Shown here piece by piece: positions 4,711-8,210 of a stretch of 8,210 bases of DNA. A program made the position numbers and the translations under genes. Numbering within the stretch: the stretch's first letter is position 1; every line of letters starts with the position of its first letter. The notes under the pieces are model-generated. The model had not been told where the DNA came from. It did not search any database and saw only the letters and a program-made list of their open reading frames with translations. Source of the DNA: Actinomycetes bacterium (GTDB lineage: Bacteria; Actinomycetota; Acidimicrobiia; Acidimicrobiales; Bog-793); the NCBI GenBank assembly GCA_021821585.1, contig JAKACF010000128.1, positions 1 to 8,210 on the forward strand. The letters run 5' to 3'.

Positions 4711-5042
4711 CCCGCTTCGCGCACGAGACGGAGCGGTTCTTCGCCGAGCTGCTCGACTACTACGGGATCTCCTGGGAGTACGAGCCGGTCGAGTTCGTCC
4801 TCTCCTGGTCCGACGACGGCCTCCCGACGGGGGGCTTCCGGCCCGACTTCTACCTCCCCGAGCACGACCTGTTCATCGAGCTCACCACCTTGCGCCAGGA
4901 CCTCGTGACGGAGAAGAACCGCAAGGTGCGCCAGCTCGCCCGCCTCTACCCGAGGGTGAGGGTGAAGGTTCTCTACCGCCGCGACGTCGAGGAGCTGTTC
5001 GCAAAGTACCCGTGGTGCTGCCCCATTAGATTGGCCGGGTGA
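4707..5042 (+). CDS. Small PD-(D/E)XK nuclease-like protein of unknown function
   Basis: I do not recognise a named family. The 111-residue protein shows the order of a minimal PD-(D/E)XK core: an acidic N-terminal helix (HETERFFAELLDYYG, 6–20), a strand with WEYEP (23–27), FRPDFYLPEHDLFIELTT (44–61) with the PD at 46–47 and E58-L-T60, a basic helix EKNRKVRQLARLY (69–81), strand RVKVLYRRDV (85–94) and a short final helix. The usual Lys after the second acid is Thr 60; Lys 70 or 73 in the next helix could substitute, or the protein may be inactive. The spacing resembles Vsr/DUF559-type single-domain nucleases. The start is a TTG overlapping the MerR stop (TTGA) with GGAAG at 4698–4702. The 3' end overlaps gcvT (GTGA). 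Tight coupling on both sides suggests a genuine operon member. A partner is not obvious; no methylase, toxin or defence gene is near. Confidence 0.8.
   Translation: MTRFAHETERFFAELLDYYGISWEYEPVEFVLSWSDDGLPTGGFRPDFYLPEHDLFIELTTLRQDLVTEKNRKVRQLARLYPRVRVKVLYRRDVEELFAKYPWCCPIRLAG
5027..5032 (+). promoter_or_regulatory. Candidate -10 (TAGATT) for a leaderless gcvT transcript
   Basis: TAGATT is followed by 6 bases and then the gcvT GTG at 5039, so a transcript would begin at the start codon. It lies in an AT-rich patch that forces the unusual codons ATT, AGA and TTG at the end of the upstream gene. gcvT has no Shine-Dalgarno of its own. No good -35 lies at normal spacing; TTCGCA at 4998–5003 is too far. 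Confidence 0.45.
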
Positions 5043-6112
5043 CCCTTCGGCGCACCCTCCTGTTCGACGAGCACGCCCGGTCCTCGGCCAAGCTCGTCGA
5101 CTTCGGCGGCTTCGAGATGCCGCTCAGCTACCCCGACGGGACGATCGCCGAGCACCTCGCCTGCCGCCGGGCGGCGGCGGTGTTCGACGTGAGCCACCTC
5201 GGCACCGTCCGTGTCGAGGGGGAGGGCGCCTTCGACCGCCTGCAGGCGATGCTCTCGAACGACCTGCGCAAGATCGGCCCGGGCCGGGCCCAGTACACCC
5301 ACCTGCTGAACGAGAGCGGCGGGGTCCTCGACGACATCATCGTCTGGTGGGTCTCGCCCGGGCGCTTCGACGTCATGCCGAACGCCTCGAACACCGAGCG
5401 GGTGCTCGAGCGCCTCGGCGGCACGGACGTCACCGACACCCGGGCGGTCCTCGCCGTCCAGGGGCCGACCGCCCGGGAGGTGGTCGCCCGGGTCTCGCCC
5501 GAGGCGGCCGCGGTGGGGCGCTTCCACGTCGCCACCTTCACCTTCGAGGGCGAGGAGTGCCTCGTCGCCGGCACGGGCTACACGGGCGAGGACGGTCTCG
5601 AGTGCGCCGTCGGCGAAGAGGGCGCCGTCGCCCTCTGGCGGGCCCTCGTCGAGGCCGGGGCGAAGCCGGCCGGCCTCGGCGCCCGCGACACCCTCCGCCT
5701 CGAGGCCGGGCTGCCGCTGCACGGCCACGAGCTCGGCCCGGACATCAACCCGCTCGAGGCGGGCCTCGGCTGGGTCGTCGGCTGGGAGAAGGACCACTTC
5801 GCCGGGCGGGAGGCGCTCGCCTCCATCCGGGCGGCCGGAGGCCCCTCCCGGCGCCTCGTCGGCCTGCTCACCGAGGGCAGGCGGCCGCCGCGGGAGGGCG
5901 ACCGGGTCCTCGAGGCGGACGGCGGAGCGATCGGCGCCGTCACGAGCGGCAACTTCTCGCCCGTGCTCGAGCGCGGCATCGCGCTCGGATTCGTCCCGGC
6001 CGCCACGATGCAGGGCGCGCCGCTCCGGATCGAGCTGCGCGGCGGCGCCGTGCCCGCCCGCGTCGTCCGGCCGCCCTTTTTCCGACTCGACCTCGACGGA
6101 GCAGACACGTGA
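5039..6112 (+). CDS. gcvT: Aminomethyltransferase (glycine cleavage T protein)
   Basis: The 357-residue length is normal for GcvT. It transfers the methylene group from the aminomethyl-lipoyl arm of GcvH to tetrahydrofolate, releasing ammonia and giving 5,10-methylene-tetrahydrofolate. The order is that of the family: LVDFGGFEMPLSYPDGTIAEH (19–39), FDVSHLG (49–55), LSNDL (72–76), SGGVLDDIIVW (93–103, with the catalytic-region Asp pair 98/99), the AVQGPTA segment, GTGYTGEDGLE, LGARDTLRLEAGLPLHGHE, and the barrel domain GAVTSGNFSPVLERGIALGFV. GTG is the start because it overlaps the upstream stop by 4 bp and gives the expected RRTLLFDEHA amino terminus. There is no Shine-Dalgarno, so translation is either coupled to the nuclease-like gene or begins on a leaderless transcript. 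It is followed by gcvPA with another 4-bp overlap. Confidence 0.97.
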   Translation: MTLRRTLLFDEHARSSAKLVDFGGFEMPLSYPDGTIAEHLACRRAAAVFDVSHLGTVRVEGEGAFDRLQAMLSNDLRKIGPGRAQYTHLLNESGGVLDDIIVWWVSPGRFDVMPNASNTERVLERLGGTDVTDTRAVLAVQGPTAREVVARVSPEAAAVGRFHVATFTFEGEECLVAGTGYTGEDGLECAVGEEGAVALWRALVEAGAKPAGLGARDTLRLEAGLPLHGHELGPDINPLEAGLGWVVGWEKDHFAGREALASIRAAGGPSRRLVGLLTEGRRPPREGDRVLEADGGAIGAVTSGNFSPVLERGIALGFVPAATMQGAPLRIELRGGAVPARVVRPPFFRLDLDGADT

Positions 6113-7461
6113 GCGCACCGTTCGTCCCCCACACCGGCGAGGAGATCGCCGAGATGCTCGACTTCCTCGGGCTCTCCTCGCTCGGCGAGCTCTTCGAGAC
6201 GGTGCCCGCCGCCCTCCGGCTGGCGGGCGGCCTCGACCTCCCCCCCGGCGAGAGCGAGGCCGACGTCGTCGACCGCCTCGACGACCTGGCGGGCCGCAAC
6301 CGGGCGGTCGGCCGCTCCCTCGTCTGCTTCGCCGGGGCGGGGGCCTACGACCACGAGGTGCCCGCCGTCGTCCGCTCCCTCGCCTCGCGCTCGGAGTTCG
6401 TGACCGCCTACACGCCCTACCAGCCCGAGGTGGCCCAGGGCGTGCTGCAGGCGATCTTCGAGTACCAGACGATGGTCGCCCGCCTGACCGGCCTCGAGAT
6501 CGCCAACGGCTCGCTCTACGACGGCGCCGCCTCCCTCGTCGAGGGCGTCAACCTGTCGGTCGCCGCCACCGGCTCGCACCGGGTCCTCTGCTCGGCCGGG
6601 GTCAACCCGCGCTGGCGGAGCGTGCTCGGGACCTTCGCCCGGGGACCGGGCCACGAGGTGACGACCGTCCCGCTCTCGGGCGGCGTGACGGACTGGGGAG
6701 CGGTCGGGGACACCGGGCCGGCGGGGGCGGTCGTCGTGGCGCTGCCGAACTTCCTCGGCTGCCTCGACGACGTCGCCGGCGCGAGAGCGCTCGCCGAGGC
6801 GACCGGCGCCCGCCTCGTCGTCGCCATCGACCCGGTGGTGGCCGCCCTCCTCGAGAGCGCCGGCAGCCTCGGCGCCGACGTGGTGATCGGCGAGGGCCAG
6901 CCCCTCGGCACCCCGCTCAGCTTCGGCGGCCCCTACCTCGGCCTGTTCGCCTGCCGGGCGGCCGACGTCCGCCGGCTCCCGGGCCGCCTCGTCGGCGAGA
7001 CGGTCGACGCCGAGGGCCGGCGCTCCTACGTGACGACGCTTCGGGCGCGCGAGCAGGACATCCGCCGGGAGCGGGCCTCCTCGAACGTCTGCACGAACCA
7101 GACCCTGATGGCCGTCACCGCCGCCATCCAGCTCGGCTGGCTCGGGACGGCCGGCCTGGCCGAGGTGGCGCTCGGCTCGGCCCGGGCCGGCCGCTACGCC
7201 CACGAGGCGCTGTGCGCCCTGGACGGCGTGGAGCCGCTCTCGGGCGCCCCCTTCGTCCGGGAGTTCGCCCTGCGCCTGCCGGTACCGGCCGAGCTCGCCG
7301 TCGAGCGCCTGGCCGAGGAGGGCTACCTCGCCGGCGTGGCCGTCCGGGAGGGCTTCGAGGGGACCGAGGCCGAGGGCGCCCTCCTCGTCGCCACGACCGA
7401 GCGGCGCACCCGCGCCGAGATCGACGGCTTCGCCGCCAGCATGGAGAAGGTGATCCGATGA
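6109..7461 (+). CDS. gcvPA: Glycine dehydrogenase (decarboxylating) subunit 1
   Basis: The 450-residue protein is the alpha subunit of the split P protein, which with GcvPB decarboxylates glycine and loads the aminomethyl group onto lipoylated GcvH. Family landmarks are FVPHTGEEIAEML at the N-terminus, CFAGAGAYDHEVPAVVRSLASRSEFVTAYTPYQPEVAQG (73–111), FEYQTMVARLTGLEIANGSLYDGA (117–140), LPNFLGCLDD, EGQPLGTPLSFGGPYLGLFA and AREQDIRRERASSNVCTNQTLMA. The subunit lacks the PLP lysine, which the beta subunit supplies. The GTG start at 6109 overlaps the gcvT stop by 4 bp and has GGAG at 6098–6101. The open frame runs much further upstream, but that part lies inside gcvT and encodes an Arg/Gly-rich shadow peptide, so it is not used. 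It overlaps gcvPB by 4 bp, as expected for stoichiometric subunits. Confidence 0.97.
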   Translation: MSAPFVPHTGEEIAEMLDFLGLSSLGELFETVPAALRLAGGLDLPPGESEADVVDRLDDLAGRNRAVGRSLVCFAGAGAYDHEVPAVVRSLASRSEFVTAYTPYQPEVAQGVLQAIFEYQTMVARLTGLEIANGSLYDGAASLVEGVNLSVAATGSHRVLCSAGVNPRWRSVLGTFARGPGHEVTTVPLSGGVTDWGAVGDTGPAGAVVVALPNFLGCLDDVAGARALAEATGARLVVAIDPVVAALLESAGSLGADVVIGEGQPLGTPLSFGGPYLGLFACRAADVRRLPGRLVGETVDAEGRRSYVTTLRAREQDIRRERASSNVCTNQTLMAVTAAIQLGWLGTAGLAEVALGSARAGRYAHEALCALDGVEPLSGAPFVREFALRLPVPAELAVERLAEEGYLAGVAVREGFEGTEAEGALLVATTERRTRAEIDGFAASMEKVIR

Positions 7462-8210
7462 CGACGACCGGGACCGATCCGACCGGCCCGCTGCCGGGCG
7501 GGAGGGCGCTGTCGGCGCCGCTCATCGGCCGGGAGGCCGAGCCCACCCTGTTCGAGCTCTCCTCGCCGGGACGGCGGGCGAGCTCGCTTCGCACCACCGG
7601 CCTGCCGGAGTGGGGCGCCGAGGAGCTCGTCCCGGCCCCGTGGCTGCGCAGCGAGCCGGTGGCGCTCCCCGAGGTCTCCGAGCGGGACCTCGTCGCCCAC
7701 TTCACCCGCCTCAGCCACCGGCAGTACTCCGTCGACCTCGGCGCCTACCCGCTCGGCTCCTGCACGATGAAGTACAACCCGAAGGTGTGCGACGAGGCGG
7801 CCGCACGGGCCGGGTTCGCCAACGTCCACCCCGCCTCGCCCCCCTCGCTCACCCAGGGCTGGCTCGAGGTCCTCTGCGAGCTCGAGGAGATGCTCTGCGA
7901 GGTGACCGGGATGGCGGCCGCCACCCTGCAGCCGGCTGCCGGTGCGGCCGGCGAGCTCACCGGCCTGCTCCTCATGCGCGCCTACCACGCCGACCGGGGG
8001 CAGGACCGCCGGAGGGTCATCATCCCCGACTCCGCCCACGGCACCAACCCCGCCTCGGTCACCCTCGGCGGCTACGAGGTGACGACCGTCGGCACGAACG
8101 AGCGGGGCGGGGTCGACCTCGACAGCCTGCGGGCCGCCCTCGACGAGGACGTCGCCGGCATCATGCTCACCAACCCGAGCACGCTCGGGCTGTTCGAGGA
8201 GGACATCTCC
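7458..8210 (+). CDS. gcvPB: Glycine dehydrogenase (decarboxylating) subunit 2 (3'-truncated)
   Basis: The ATG overlaps the gcvPA stop (ATGA) and the frame stays open to the window end, giving 251 residues, about half of a normal GcvPB. Family landmarks are RLSHRQYSVDLGAYPLGSCTMKYNP (84–108), the QGWLEVLCELEEMLCEVTGM segment (133–152), LQPAAGAAGELTGLLLMRAYH (157–177), and IIPDSAHGTNPASVTLGGYEV (188–208), which belongs to the PLP pocket. The Schiff-base lysine, in an HxNxHKT-type motif, lies past the end, so it cannot be checked. The protein is the PLP-bearing subunit of the P protein. The first 40 or so residues (TTTGTDPTGPLPGGRALSAP) are a polar extension of low conservation before the core begins. 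Whether lipoamide dehydrogenase or glyA follows is unknown. Confidence 0.96.
   Translation, partial: MTTTGTDPTGPLPGGRALSAPLIGREAEPTLFELSSPGRRASSLRTTGLPEWGAEELVPAPWLRSEPVALPEVSERDLVAHFTRLSHRQYSVDLGAYPLGSCTMKYNPKVCDEAAARAGFANVHPASPPSLTQGWLEVLCELEEMLCEVTGMAAATLQPAAGAAGELTGLLLMRAYHADRGQDRRRVIIPDSAHGTNPASVTLGGYEVTTVGTNERGGVDLDSLRAALDEDVAGIMLTNPSTLGLFEEDIS

Noticed and set aside
4187..5029. Plus-strand open frame of 280 codons starting in the MerR leader
   Set aside because: It is Ser/Arg/Pro-rich in a frame shifted from the MerR and nuclease-like genes, both of which show real motifs and ribosome-site or overlap support.
5347..6108. Upstream extension of the gcvPA frame
   Set aside because: The translated extension is an Arg/Gly/Pro-rich shadow of gcvT; family-like sequence begins only at the GTG at 6109.
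5578..7203. Long minus-strand open frame of 541 codons
   Set aside because: It lies opposite gcvT and gcvPA, which are certain from conserved motifs; its product is Gly/Ala/Arg/Glu-rich with no domain signature.
1..8210. Mobile element, defence island, CRISPR array, tRNA or rRNA
   Set aside because: No transposase, integrase, terminal inverted repeats, regularly spaced repeats, or tRNA-like cloverleaf was seen. Composition and codon use are even across the window, apart from short AT-rich promoter patches.

Overview
The window is very GC-rich, with near-continuous coding on the + strand and strong G/C preference at third codon positions. It contains the block gcvH – zinc-ribbon/FHA protein (GarA/OdhI type) – MerR regulator – BFN/DUF151 protein – second MerR regulator. 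From memory this is the gene order of Mycobacterium tuberculosis Rv1826–Rv1830, so the source is an actinobacterium. The split gcvPA/gcvPB glycine decarboxylase (mycobacteria have one fused polypeptide) and the zinc ribbon on the GarA-like protein point away from mycobacteria. A deep-branching lineage such as Acidimicrobiia would fit, but that placement is inference.

Layout. Bases 1–1029 are the 3' part of a phosphomannomutase-like gene, probably the C-terminal half of a mannose-1-phosphate guanylyltransferase/phosphomannomutase-type protein. A perfect 10-bp hairpin follows its stop codon. Bases 1072–4075 hold five genes: gcvH, a GarA-like signalling protein, a MerR protein with two HTH modules, a diverged hypoxanthine phosphoribosyltransferase-like protein, and a BFN-domain protein. 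The only sizeable gap (4076–4224) holds a tandem imperfect repeat, a good -35/-10 promoter and a leader hairpin, all in front of the second MerR gene. Bases 4225–8210 hold that MerR gene, a small PD-(D/E)XK-nuclease-like protein, then gcvT, gcvPA and the start of gcvPB. Most junctions from 4225 on are 4-bp start/stop overlaps.

How the genes work together. GcvH, GcvT and GcvPA/PB are three of the four glycine cleavage components; the L protein (lipoamide dehydrogenase) is not in the window. They oxidise glycine to CO2, ammonia, NADH and methylene-tetrahydrofolate. GarA/OdhI proteins tune 2-oxoglutarate and glutamate metabolism according to Ser/Thr kinase signals, so their conserved position here suggests that nitrogen/one-carbon signalling is wired into the locus. 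The two proteins least explained by this picture are the phosphoribosyltransferase-like protein, whose PRPP and purine-contact residues are altered, and the nuclease-like protein. They are the best candidates for something undescribed.

Regulatory reading. Besides the conventional promoter at 4122–4150, three start codons (1515, 3572, 5039) lie 6–7 nt downstream of a TANNNT hexamer, the usual signature of leaderless transcripts in Actinobacteria. No intrinsic terminator with a T-tract, tRNA, rRNA, CRISPR array, IS element or integrase was seen.
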